Below are positions 1 through 7,138 of a stretch of 9,280 nucleotides of DNA, in pieces. The DNA is from Candidatus Desantisiibacteriota bacterium. Lineage in GTDB: Bacteria; UBA9089; CG2-30-40-21. Numbering within the stretch: position 1 is the first letter of the stretch; the number at the start of each line of letters is the position of its first letter. The translations under genes and the position numbers were made by a program. The stretch is from the NCBI GenBank assembly GCA_016208205.1, contig JACQYP010000006.1:1-9280 (forward strand). The letters are read 5' to 3'. The notes beneath the pieces were generated by a model. That model searched no databases, had not been told where the DNA came from, and worked only from the letters and a program-made list of their open reading frames with translations.

Positions 1-88
1 GATGCTCTCTTGCCCTTTCTATGCCCTCTTAGAGGCAGATTTATGGGGTAGTGTGAATTCAGAATTCGCTTTATCGAATATTCAGAGT

Positions 89-113
89 TCATCAAAGGCA
101 AGCTCATCAAAGG
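89..113. repeat. Short direct repeat, 15-bp period
   Basis: TCATCAAAGG occurs at 89-98 and 104-113, just past the broken end of the DUF58 fragment. On the minus strand, in a frame other than the DUF58 one, it encodes FDELAFDEL before a stop. It may mark the junction where the DUF58 gene was lost. Nothing else in bases 1-106 looks coding. Confidence 0.5.
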
Positions 114-484
114 GGCAACCAGATTTCATTTCTGTTGTTATCGTAGGTTTCGTTCCCTTTGCGCGATGCTACCTCAGCAGCAATCTCATTTTTGCTCTCA
201 GATAATGAGCCAAAATCAAGAGAGGATGAGACATCTACTGTAAGAATTATTGTTCGTTGTCGTTCTTCGATATATTTTTTGACATAAGGACTTCCGAGCC
301 GTGCCGTAATATTCCAGTCAATAGCACGAATATCATCCCCGGATTGGTATTCCCGCACCTCATAAAATTCAAGCCCTTGTCCCTTGAATACACTGCGATA
401 CTCCCCTGCAAAAAGCTGGTTAACAAGCCTGCAGGAGCTTATCTCTATTCGTCTGATTTTTTTAATTATATCTTTTGAAAGCAT
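107..484 (-). pseudogene. DUF58-domain protein, truncated N-terminal part
   Basis: The 125-residue product matches the N-terminal core of DUF58 proteins, which usually run to nearly 300 residues and are commonly encoded beside MoxR AAA+ ATPases. Visible family signatures are GEYRSVFKGQGLEF, the REYQSGDDIRAIDW block (about residues 44-57), TARLGSPYVKKY, and the start of a von Willebrand A-like fold with a DxSxS metal-site motif (DVSSS, about 84-88). The match continues to KNEIAAEVA, after which residues lose similarity except for NN at the expected place, and TGA follows at 107-109. Leftward, no other frame resumes the domain, so the C-terminal half is missing. The start at 484 has a GGAG about 13 bases upstream and a good promoter at 518-546. 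No MoxR gene is in view. Truncation is seen directly; loss of function is inferred. Family assignment is confident; whether this is a decayed gene or a recombination junction is not. Confidence 0.75.
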
Positions 485-517
485 ATACGAATACCCTGCT
501 CCATGTTTTATGCACTT

Positions 518-546
518 ATTTTAGTTACGCGAATTTTTGTTTTCAA
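518..546 (-). promoter_or_regulatory. Sigma70-type promoter for the DUF58 fragment
   Basis: Read on the minus strand, TTGAAA (541-546) and TAAAAT (518-523) are separated by exactly 17 bases. Transcription would start near 511, about 27 bases ahead of the ATG at 484. DUF58 genes usually sit inside operons, so an own promoter suggests upstream partners were lost, or that the match is chance in AT-rich DNA. Confidence 0.45.
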
Positions 547-600
547 TACTAAGGATTTTATACGGATTTCAGGAAGTATCCTTGAATGCTGACAACTCAT

Positions 601-667
601 GGCTCGTTTGGGAAACGAGCCCTACATATAGGAATCCGAAATGTAGGGTGCGTTTCCCAAACGCACC
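601..667. repeat. Compound palindrome (MITE/REP-like)
   Basis: Two perfect small hairpins, each with a 9-bp stem and 3-base loop (601-621, GGCTCGTTT/AAACGAGCC; 647-667, GGTGCGTTT/AAACGCACC), are themselves the arms of a larger inverted repeat: 601-627 pairs with 641-667 at 23 of 27 positions around a 13-base centre. The four mismatches fall in the small stems and are compensated within each one, so both small hairpins remain perfect. This resembles REP or MITE-type intergenic repeats. No coding capacity is seen. Confidence 0.8.
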
Positions 668-747
668 TTTGCCGGATACCAAATCAACGGTTATTTTCTA
701 AAAATCCATATTATTTAATTAGAATTGGAGTAAGCGTTCACAGAACG

Positions 748-962
748 CTAAAATTAGAAATTGGAAATTAGAAAATGTCCCCCGCTGGCAGTGGTAGGGG
801 GTGGAATTGAGCCTTTATGCTACCCTAATTTCGACATTGTTCATCGTTTAGGTCACGGACAAACTTTGTAGGTTGGGTTGAGGAACAAAACCAAACTTAC
901 CTAAATAGCTGAAACGATGGGCAATACCATTTTTTTACCTAATTTCCAATTTCCAATTTCAG
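748..962. repeat. Inverted repeats enclosing a palindromic cassette
   Basis: Bases 748-771 and 939-962 are inverted copies with 22 of 24 matches, both made of alternating GGAAATT/GAAATT units. They enclose about 167 bases with no open frame. Inside are a short C-tract/G-tract pair (CCCCC at 779-783, GGGGG at 797-801) and a nested palindrome at 836-925. The arrangement looks like a non-autonomous miniature element with terminal inverted repeats, but no transposase in the window shares these ends. Confidence 0.6.
836..925. repeat. Nested imperfect palindrome, about 90 bp
   Basis: Bases 836-849 pair with 912-925 (12 of 14), centred on AAACGATG/CATCGTTT. Within it, AGGTTGGGTT pairs with AACCAAACTT, with one mismatch and one G-T pair, around a GAGGAACAA loop. 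The centre resembles intergenic repeats of the form GGTTGGGTTGAGGAAC...AACC found dispersed in several bacterial genomes; that comparison is from memory. Confidence 0.6.
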
Positions 963-1071
963 GTTAATCCTAAAAAGCACAAACAAGAATCGTGCCGGAC
1001 AGTATTGCTGCTGTCCATGGTTTTCTTAAATTTTCCATAATGAGAATTGCTGGACTAATCTTGTTTTCTTG

Positions 1072-1100
1072 TTGACTTTAACACCTGATACTGGTATAAT
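1072..1100 (+). promoter_or_regulatory. Near-consensus extended -10 promoter
   Basis: TTGACT (1072-1077), a 17-base spacer and a perfect TATAAT (1095-1100) preceded by TGG, which gives an extended -10. Transcription should begin near 1107 and run rightward into the short reading frame at 1189, then into the 3' end of the transposase gene in antisense. It lies outside the proposed left end of the insertion sequence, so it probably belonged to the operon that the element interrupted. Confidence 0.75.
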
Positions 1101-1188
1101 ATACGAGATAGAAGAAGAAAGAGCCACAGAGAGCATAGTACGGACAAATATTATTACACTTGCTAATAGCTAACAAGGAAATAAGATT

Positions 1189-1240
1189 ATGGCAAATTCT
1201 AAAGAAGCAAATTTAAATACAGACCTCGTAATTTTCTCCC
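1189..1240 (+). pseudogene. 5' fragment of an interrupted gene
   Basis: An ATG at 1189 follows AAGGAA (about ten bases upstream) and the strong promoter at 1072-1100. It encodes about 17 residues beginning MANSKEANLNTDLVIF before reaching the proposed left end of the insertion sequence. Read on, the frame continues to 1386, but only through sequence antisense to the transposase, so that part is not native. The remnant is too short to name. Because a PIN-toxin relic lies on the same strand beyond the element, an antitoxin is the natural guess, though nothing in these residues proves it. A 21-codon open stretch right of the element, ending TAA at 3513-3515 just 5 bases before the PIN ATG, could be its 3' end, but I cannot join the two with confidence. 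Confidence 0.4.
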
Positions 1241-1255
1241 AAAATCCTCTTATTT
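1241..1255. repeat. Candidate left terminal inverted repeat
   Basis: AAAATCCTCTTATTT, which matches the inverse of 3433-3447 at 13 of 15 bases. It includes the last codon and stop of the transposase on the other strand. AT-rich composition makes a chance match possible. Confidence 0.5.
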
Positions 1256-3367
1256 TTTGGACAGTGGGGATTCACCTATTTCAATTACCAGATATTTGCC
1301 TATTGGAATCTGAGTTTCCAAGTTTGTCAGTTTTCGGCATAATTGTTCCTGAGCTAATCTTTGTTCCTGAGCTAATCTTCGTTTAGGTTGTTGCAATGGT
1401 TCCAGACGGACTATCACTTCTTTCTTTGTGCTTTTTATCCATCCATGACAGTCAGTAATAGCATAAAACAAATCGACCAACTCATTTTTTTGATTGTAGA
1501 ATGGTTGCAACCATTCTACGATCTGTTTCCGGGCATTCCACACAGAACTTGTTACAAAATCAAACAAATACTTGCCTTCATTATCTATCTGTTTGAATGA
1601 CCTGTAATCCTCCAGAGAAGACACATTAATCCTTTCCGGCAGAGTACATTTTTCTTCCTTAAGTTGATCTCTTTCACCTTCTTTCTTTTGAATCTCCTCC
1701 TTCAATCGTTCTCTGGCACTATTCTTTCGTATTTGTCCTTCTTTTTCTTCTTTGGTTTTTGTTATCTTCTTATAAAGCTTGCCCAGATCTTTTTCAAGCC
1801 CATTAATTAAACCCTGTTTCTCTTTGATAGCTGGATTGGCAATCTCCTGATGCTCGCTTTTTGTCAACTTGAATCCTGGATGATAATGCAAAGGATGCCG
1901 ATCATTGATATGCTTAAAGGTATTTTCTGAAGCACCCCACCGGCTTAATATTGCCAGAGCACAGTCTTTTGTACTCATCCCCTTTTTCCCATCCCAAGCC
2001 AATCCGCAAGTTCTTCGTCCAGCGGTTTTATTCCATATGTAGATTCGCCTTAAAGTAAAGCTATGTGCTTCAACATTAGTTTGTTCCGGAATGTATTCAA
2101 ATGTTTTCTCTCCCTCAAAAATACCGTACTTCTTGCCATTCAACTCAAATTCTTCAGTAAATTTCTCTTCCTTAATGGCAGCTAATTTCACAGGATCAGC
2201 ATGCTTTTCCCATGTTACAAAGGGAATATTATCCAGAACAAGACCAGAAAAAAAGCTGGTTCCAGATCCTTCCCGATCAAAAACCATAATCGGTAATTCA
2301 GAAACCTGTCCCTTCCATTTCTGACACAAATTCACTATATGGCTACGCAAATCTCCTTTTCCTTCCTGTATTTCAAAATCCACTATTCGTCCACTACTAT
2401 CGCAAGTTACCAGATTTGTCTGACCAGGAAATGGCATTCGTCGTTGTGTATTATACGCATAATGTACCTTTTCCTTCCCTGTATAGGGGAGCAAATGTCT
2501 GTCTGTAAACCATAACCATAGTCCTATTATCCCCTTACGAATCTGATAGCCAAAATAATCTTCCATGAGTTTTTTTGAAACCTGCTTTTGCACAGCAAGA
2601 TAAAACCATAACCAAACCTTGGGTTTGCAGGGTATTTTTCTTATCCCTAACACAATACCAGCCTCCCGTGCATATATATTCTTAAGCTGTTCTATTGAAC
2701 GAATATTACGGGCAACCATCAAAAGAAAAACCAGGAAAATCTTGTATACAGAACCAAAATGTCCCATCACTAACCCTAACCACTTCCATTCAGTAAGCAA
2801 AGGTATTAAATAGCAGAATATACCTGCATAACGCGTTGATTCCCATTCATGTTCTTCTGAAAATGGCTGTTCAGGGTTCTCCACATTCTCGCATCGTTTG
2901 TCAAAATCAAAATCAAAAAGAGATTTATATTGTACCTGATTCTCTTGCTTCTCCTCCAGAGCCTTTTGACGGATTTGAGCTATTTGCAGAGATTTGTTGC
3001 CTTGATGCCGTTTCTGTGAATGCTCTTGTCGATGATCACGCAACTTCTTGTCTTTAGCCGGAACGAAACCATGAATAAGACCCTCTAATCCAAAAAGCCT
3101 TTTGATTTCTATATAATTATCTATACTCTGCCGGCTTATTGAAGTAGCTGAAGCCAGACGATGCTTAATAGCACCCATTTCAACCGCTTCTGTCATAAAA
3201 AGACGCTTAGCAGGTTTATCCAGAAGGTTCACTGCCTTTACGAAGGTGCCATATTTGTAAAGAGTAACTTTGGTTCTCTTAATAATTTCAATATCTAATC
3301 CCGGACCAATATTTACTTTGTTTTTATCCTTTGGAATAGCCATATCCAATAAACTTATTTGTCCCAT
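1250..3367 (-). CDS. Large DDE transposase (IS4-like superfamily)
   Basis: This 705-residue protein should cut and move the surrounding element. A helix-turn-helix-like segment lies near residues 70-100 (ASATSISRQSIDNYIEIKRL). A basic, Gln-rich linker follows, then an RNase H-like core. Likely catalytic acids are D289 in FTDRHLLPY, D364 in VFDREGSG and E481 in SRWGASENTFKH, the last resembling the Y/R..E..K signature of IS4-type enzymes. Residues 515-575 are highly charged and probably coiled coil. The C-terminus carries a doubled RLAQEQ. The start at 3367 is chosen because GAGAAGAGGG lies immediately upstream; the in-frame ATGs at 3382 and 3586 have no such site, and the latter lies beyond the inverted repeat. 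The frame is uninterrupted, so the enzyme may be active. DDE assignment is inferred from motifs; the family name is left open. Confidence 0.85.
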   Translation of the reverse strand: MGQISLLDMAIPKDKNKVNIGPGLDIEIIKRTKVTLYKYGTFVKAVNLLDKPAKRLFMTEAVEMGAIKHRLASATSISRQSIDNYIEIKRLFGLEGLIHGFVPAKDKKLRDHRQEHSQKRHQGNKSLQIAQIRQKALEEKQENQVQYKSLFDFDFDKRCENVENPEQPFSEEHEWESTRYAGIFCYLIPLLTEWKWLGLVMGHFGSVYKIFLVFLLMVARNIRSIEQLKNIYAREAGIVLGIRKIPCKPKVWLWFYLAVQKQVSKKLMEDYFGYQIRKGIIGLWLWFTDRHLLPYTGKEKVHYAYNTQRRMPFPGQTNLVTCDSSGRIVDFEIQEGKGDLRSHIVNLCQKWKGQVSELPIMVFDREGSGTSFFSGLVLDNIPFVTWEKHADPVKLAAIKEEKFTEEFELNGKKYGIFEGEKTFEYIPEQTNVEAHSFTLRRIYIWNKTAGRRTCGLAWDGKKGMSTKDCALAILSRWGASENTFKHINDRHPLHYHPGFKLTKSEHQEIANPAIKEKQGLINGLEKDLGKLYKKITKTKEEKEGQIRKNSARERLKEEIQKKEGERDQLKEEKCTLPERINVSSLEDYRSFKQIDNEGKYLFDFVTSSVWNARKQIVEWLQPFYNQKNELVDLFYAITDCHGWIKSTKKEVIVRLEPLQQPKRRLAQEQRLAQEQLCRKLTNLETQIPIGKYLVIEIGESPLSKK
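1343..1378. repeat. Perfect 18-bp tandem duplication in the transposase gene
   Basis: Bases 1343-1360 are repeated exactly at 1361-1378. The duplication is in frame and gives the doubled RLAQEQ motif near residues 665-675. Identity of the copies points to a recent slippage event that left the reading frame intact. Confidence 0.9.
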
Positions 3368-3383
3368 AATCCCTCTTCTCATA

Positions 3384-3407
3384 GATAAACTATGACTATA
3401 GTTTATC
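3384..3407. promoter_or_regulatory. Palindrome over the transposase promoter and leader
   Basis: GATAAACTAT (3384-3393) and ATAGTTTATC (3398-3407) form a perfect 10-bp inverted repeat around four bases. It covers the -10 box and the expected start of transcription and ends 6 bases before the ribosome-binding purines. It could be an operator for self-repression, or an RNA hairpin that limits translation from readthrough transcripts. Both roles are inferred. Confidence 0.7.
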
Positions 3408-3428
3408 ACAAAAGAAACGATTTGGCAA
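3400..3428 (-). promoter_or_regulatory. Transposase promoter
   Basis: On the minus strand, TTGCCA (3423-3428), a 17-base spacer and TAAACT (3400-3405), the last preceded by TGA as an extended -10. It lies between the right inverted repeat and the transposase start at 3367, at the right distance for a short leader. Confidence 0.55.
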
Positions 3429-3432
3429 GCAC

Positions 3433-3447
3433 AAATAAGACTATTTT
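3433..3447. repeat. Candidate right terminal inverted repeat
   Basis: AAATAAGACTATTTT is the inverse of the left end at 1241-1255 with two mismatches. It lies 66 bases upstream of the transposase start, leaving room for the promoter and palindrome only. Confidence 0.5.
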
Positions 3448-3520
3448 TAACTTTATCTCCATTAATTAAAATATATAAATCTTCAAATGTCCAATTATTG
3501 TGTAACATGCTGTAAATACA

Positions 3521-3957
3521 ATGAGTTGAAATTGACCTGAATATATGCTTATGATAAAGAAGCGGGAAGCAAACATCAAATTGCAAAGGAAATTATTACA
3601 CAGTGTTGGGAACAACGCAGGGGTGTAATTAGCGTACAAGTTCTTTGTGAGTTTTTTGTTCGTGTAACCCGGGTAAGTAGTATAATTATCGATGCAGAAG
3701 AAGCAGAATCTATAGTACATAATCTGATAATGAATTGGCGTGTAATTTATCCTGATAGTATTCTTGTTATGGAAGCAATTCATGGATGGAGGAAACATCA
3801 ATTCTCATTTTGGGATGCTTTTATTTGGGCATCAGCAAAAAAAGCAAGAACTTAACAACTCTATAGCGAAGATTTTCAACATAAACAAATAGTTGAAGGT
3901 GTCCAGTTTATTAATCCTTTTGTTGCCGGCAATGAAGGAAAGATGATTGAATCGTAA
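3521..3957 (+). pseudogene. PIN-domain toxin relic (VapC-like)
   Basis: Translating from 3544 gives YAYDKEAGSKHQIAKEI, then ISVQVLCEFFVRVTR, then FSFWDAFIWASAKKA, a TAA at 3853-3855, and in the same frame LYSEDFQHKQIVEGVQF and INPF, ending TAA at 3955. These are the typical blocks of PIN ribonucleases, the toxins of VapBC-type pairs, with the acidic residues of the metal site: E in VLCEF, D in FWDA and D in SEDF. Two lesions are seen. The N-terminal DxN motif (IDLNI, about 3530-3543) is in another frame and a few bases short of the usual spacing to YAYD. The TAA at 3853 replaces a residue, often Glu, before QLYSED. No matching antitoxin is intact. The likely partner lay upstream, where the insertion sequence now sits. 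Pseudogene status is well supported. Confidence 0.85.
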
Positions 3958-3999
3958 TATAAGGAAAAAGAAAAGTGTTATGCAAGAAATAAAAATAGG

Positions 4000-4017
4000 T
4001 GAGTAGTTACACTATTT
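4000..4017. repeat. Left copy of an 18-bp direct repeat
   Basis: TGAGTAGTTACACTATTT matches 7624-7641 at 16 of 18 bases, with the first 11 identical. The two copies bracket the beta-helix pseudogene. It also ends a short frame that begins MQEIKIGE at 3980. Confidence 0.5.
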
Positions 4018-4039
4018 GTGGATAAAAAATCTGATTACG

Positions 4040-4046
4040 AGGAGGT
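4040..4046 (+). promoter_or_regulatory. Strong ribosome-binding site for the gene at 4055
   Basis: AGGAGGT with 8 bases to the ATG at 4055 is a near-perfect Shine-Dalgarno site. It establishes 4055 as the original start of the beta-helix gene, ahead of the longer open stretch that only begins at 4203. No convincing promoter is seen in 3958-4039. Confidence 0.85.
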
Positions 4047-4227
4047 ATTGAAAAATGAAAAGGTTTGTAGGAAATATTGGGATTTTAGGGGTTTTGGTTT
4101 TGAGTCTTTATGCTCAGGCTGTGCAGGCTGGTGAAGGTTGGTATGAGTTTGTGTGGAAACAGCCTGAGGGATGCTATTTTAGCTATCCTTGTGGAATAGC
4201 CGTTGACCCATCCGGTAATGTCTATTC

Positions 4228-4232
4228 TTGCT
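4228..4232 (+). other. +1 frameshift site in the beta-helix gene
   Basis: The first NHL repeat reads GGTAATGTCTAT, then TCTTGCTGATAC. The second repeat (4355 onward) reads the same with GTTGCTGATAC. The first therefore has one extra base, which brings TGA into frame at 4231-4233. Restoring the frame gives the expected VYVADTHNHRIQKF-like motif. Confidence 0.85.
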
Positions 4233-4934
4233 GATACCCATAACCACCGTATCCAAAAATTCAATTCATCCGGGGGATTTTTAGCAGAATGGGGAAGTAA
4301 AGGAACTGGTGATAGTCAGTTTAACGGGCATCAAGGAATAGCCGTTGACCAATTTGGTAATGTCTATGTTGCTGATACCTATAACTGCCGTATCCAAAAG
4401 TTTGCTCCAATAGCAGGTGCCATCTCTATTACCTCTACCCCTGCCGGTGCTGATATTTACATTGATGAAGTAAACACAGGCACAATTACCCCGGCTGCCT
4501 TAACCAATATTACCGCTGGTACCCACATCATCAAGCTAACCAAAGCCGGCTATTCCGACTGGACTGCCACAATAACCGTAATAGCAGAGGCAACAACAAA
4601 TATTACTGCCACACTGTCTCCCTGCTCTGTTACTGTATGGAGACATTCGGGAGAGTTCATAGGAACATATACCACCATTCAGGCTGGCGTAAATGCCTGT
4701 CCTGTAGGGGGGACAGTCTCGGTTGCGGCTGGCAATTACAATGAAGCAGTTTATATTGACAAACGGATTGCCCTGATTGGAGCAGGAAGCAATTCCACCA
4801 CCATTACTGCCGCTGGTCTTGGTAATACAAACACAGTTACCTTTGAGGGTGAGGCTATGAATGGTGCAACAATCGCCAATTTTACAATCACTGGTGCAGG
4901 TGGAGATGATTGTTATCGTGGCAATGGAATATCC

Positions 4935-5405
4935 TGCGATAATGGTAATCCCATCATCACTAACAACAGAATAACAGGGAATGGAGGTGAGGGCATTGAT
5001 TGCTTCGGTAATTCCTCCCCAATTATTACTGACAATATTATGTCAGGAAATGGCGGCGGCATTGATTGCTACGACTCCTCCGCACCTGTCATTACCAACA
5101 ATGACATATCAGGGAATAGCTGTGGCATCGACTGCTACGACTCTGCTTCATCCATTATCACTAATAATATAATAACAGGAAATAGGGAGCTTGGTATCAG
5201 CTGCTCGGGAAATGCCTCTCCGACTATTATTAACAACACAATAACAGGGAATAGGGAGAATGGCATCGTGTGTAACTCCGCCTCCACAACCATCACCAAC
5301 AACACCATATCAGGGAACGCTACTGGCATCTACTGCTACAACTTCTCCTCCCCGACCATCACCAACAACATCATATCAGGGAATTGCTGGGACATCTACT
5401 GTTGC
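4935..5405 (+). other. Eight-rung cysteine ladder of the beta-helix
   Basis: Within the beta-helix, units of the form GIxC....PxITNNxIxGN repeat every 21-23 residues. Cysteine is at corrected positions 294, 316, 338, 360, 383, 406, 427 and 449, always after GI or DI. The DNA copies are diverged, so identity is at protein level and not from recent duplication. In a parallel beta-helix these side chains would stack in one column. Confidence 0.85.
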
Positions 5406-6702
5406 TTCTCCTCTCCAACCATTGACTACAACGATGTTTGGGGAAGTAGAAGTAGTAGCGACTACAGTGATTGCTCTGCTGGACCACACGATATATCTCT
5501 TGACCCCCAATTCATCGGAGAGAATGATTACCACCTCCAACCCACCTCCCCCTGCATCAACTCCGGCTTAAACACCGCCCCTGGCATGCTTTCCACCGAC
5601 AAAGACGGCAATCCCCGCATAGCAGGCGGCATAGTCGATATGGGTGCGTATGAGTATCAAGGAGCAATTACACCAACCACCAACATTGCTGTAATTTCCG
5701 GAGATGGGCAAATGGCTACAGTGTGTACTACCCTGGCACCGTTTACCGTTCAGGTAACCAATACCAATGGCAATCCCATCGCCGGCCACTTAGTCCACTG
5801 GACAATAGTTGACGCACCAGCCACAGCTGGGCTTTCTGCCACGGTAAGTACTACCGGTGCAGACGGCATGGCAACAACGACCCTGACCCTCGGCACAAAA
5901 TCAGGCACATACCGGGTAACTGTCCATGGTTCAACACAGGCAACCTTCACCGCCACCACCACACCAGACACAGTATCCCGCATAATCATGGAGGATCTTG
6001 AGGGAATAGAAACAGGCACAAAGACATTAACCTCAGGCGACAGGCTGCCCCTGTATCTTAGAGGCTATGACAATTATAGAAACGAGACAATCGTAAGTGG
6101 AGACTGGACAGTCTTTGGCAGAACCGGCACCTGTACTCCGGCATACGGCACAGCCACTGTATTTAAGCCAACAAGGGCAGCAAGCTATACAACAAGAGTC
6201 TCTGCCAGATATGGAACACTGACAGACTCAACAGGTGCAATCAATATAACCCCGGGTCAGATTGCCTCAATTAAGGCAGTGGATTATTACAACAGAGAAA
6301 TAGGAACAATGACCCTGACTGCTGATGGGACACAAACCCTGTACCTTAAAGGTTATGATGCAGACAATAATCCGATTTATGTTGCCGGAACATGGACAGT
6401 TCATGGTGGGATTGGCATTTGCACACCCGAATATGGTACCTCCACTGTATTTAACCCAACCCTGACAGGCACAGGCACAATTTCTGTCCACTCTGCCCAA
6501 TATGAAGCCATGACAGATACCACCGGCATCATAACAGTGAATGCAGGCAGCCTCTTTTCAGTAGAAGTCTCTGCTACCCCTACTACTATCTTAAGAGGAG
6601 GGTCGTTTACCCTTACTATTATTCCTAAGGACAGGGATGGAAATGTGATTTTGTCCACAGGCAGGGCTGCTATTTCTAACCTTACCAGATCCATCTCACC
6701 CA

Positions 6703-6712
6703 CACAAGTTTA
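6703..6712 (+). other. CA-dinucleotide frameshift site in the beta-helix gene
   Basis: The frame ends SISPTQV at a TAA (6711-6713). Removing one CA from the ACACA run restores SPTSLSTISGTTTLVATI and joins the next frame, which then runs to 7139. The TTG at 6773 is not a credible start because coding sense continues upstream of it without a ribosome-binding site. Confidence 0.8.
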
Positions 6713-7138
6713 AGCACTATCTCCGGAACCACAACCCTTGTTGCCACCATTACCATTTCTCCCAGCGGGGGATTGGATGTAATCAAAGCCACTGTGACCC
6801 TGGGAACAAGACGCGTAGCAGGGACATGTTCTATACTTGTCCTTGTTCCTGGCGGCGGGCAGTTTGCAATTGCTCTTTCTGAGGAGGTATCATATAACGC
6901 AAGCGGTACATTTCCGGAGCCCTTCTGGTTGAAAATAGAGGATACAGAAGCAGGGGCAATCTCGCAGTTGGCCCATCAGCTTGGTGCGTACAAAGAGATT
7001 ACAATGGGTACAGCAACAGGCGTTATCACCGGCACCCTGCCTACAACCATCCTTGTTGAAATACCATTTGATTCTGCAAGGCTAAGAAATCTTGACCGTT
7101 CCACCCTGAAACTCTGGATCTACAGGGATGGAGAATGG

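Larger units (their letters stand above)
485..1188. other. Gene-free, repeat-rich spacer
   Basis: About 700 bases with no convincing gene on either strand. It holds the DUF58 promoter, the compound palindrome (601-667), the inverted-repeat cassette (748-962), a 6-bp hairpin (GGACAG 997-1002 with CTGTCC 1011-1016, without a T-tract), and the promoter at 1072-1100. Short open frames here read through palindromes and have no ribosome-binding sites. Confidence 0.7.
1241..3447. mobile_element. Insertion sequence with a 705-aa DDE transposase
   Basis: The element carries a single long transposase gene. Candidate terminal inverted repeats are 1241-1255 and 3433-3447, matching at 13 of 15 positions (AAAATCCTCTTATTT against AAAATAGTCTTATTT). 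The left repeat overlaps the transposase stop codon (1250-1252); the right one lies just upstream of the promoter. No convincing target-site duplication is visible beyond these ends, so the boundaries are tentative to a few bases. The element separates a promoter plus start fragment on the left from a PIN-toxin relic on the right. The size, about 2.2 kb, is large for a single-gene insertion sequence. I cannot assign an IS family by eye. Confidence 0.65.

Noticed and set aside
2..205. Plus-strand 67-codon frame at the left edge
   Set aside because: It overlaps the DUF58 fragment in antisense, has no recognisable domain or visible ribosome-binding site, and reads through short repeats.
3367..3586. 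Longer transposase start at 3586 (or 3382)
   Set aside because: The extra residues have no domain sense, cross the right inverted repeat and promoter, and lack a ribosome-binding site. The ATG at 3367 has GAGAAGAGGG just upstream.
3466..3801. 111-codon minus-strand frame
   Set aside because: It is antisense to the PIN relic, whose plus-strand translation shows clear family motifs. The minus product has no recognisable features.
3980..4006. Short frame starting MQEIKIGE
   Set aside because: Only eight codons before TAG. It has an AAGGAA ahead of it and could be the start of a gene cut by the direct repeat, but it is too short to call.
4920..5420. CRISPR array or recent DNA tandem repeats in the beta-helix region
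   Set aside because: The periodicity of about 66 bases is protein-driven, with diverged units and no uniform repeat or spacer pattern. It lies within a coding frame.
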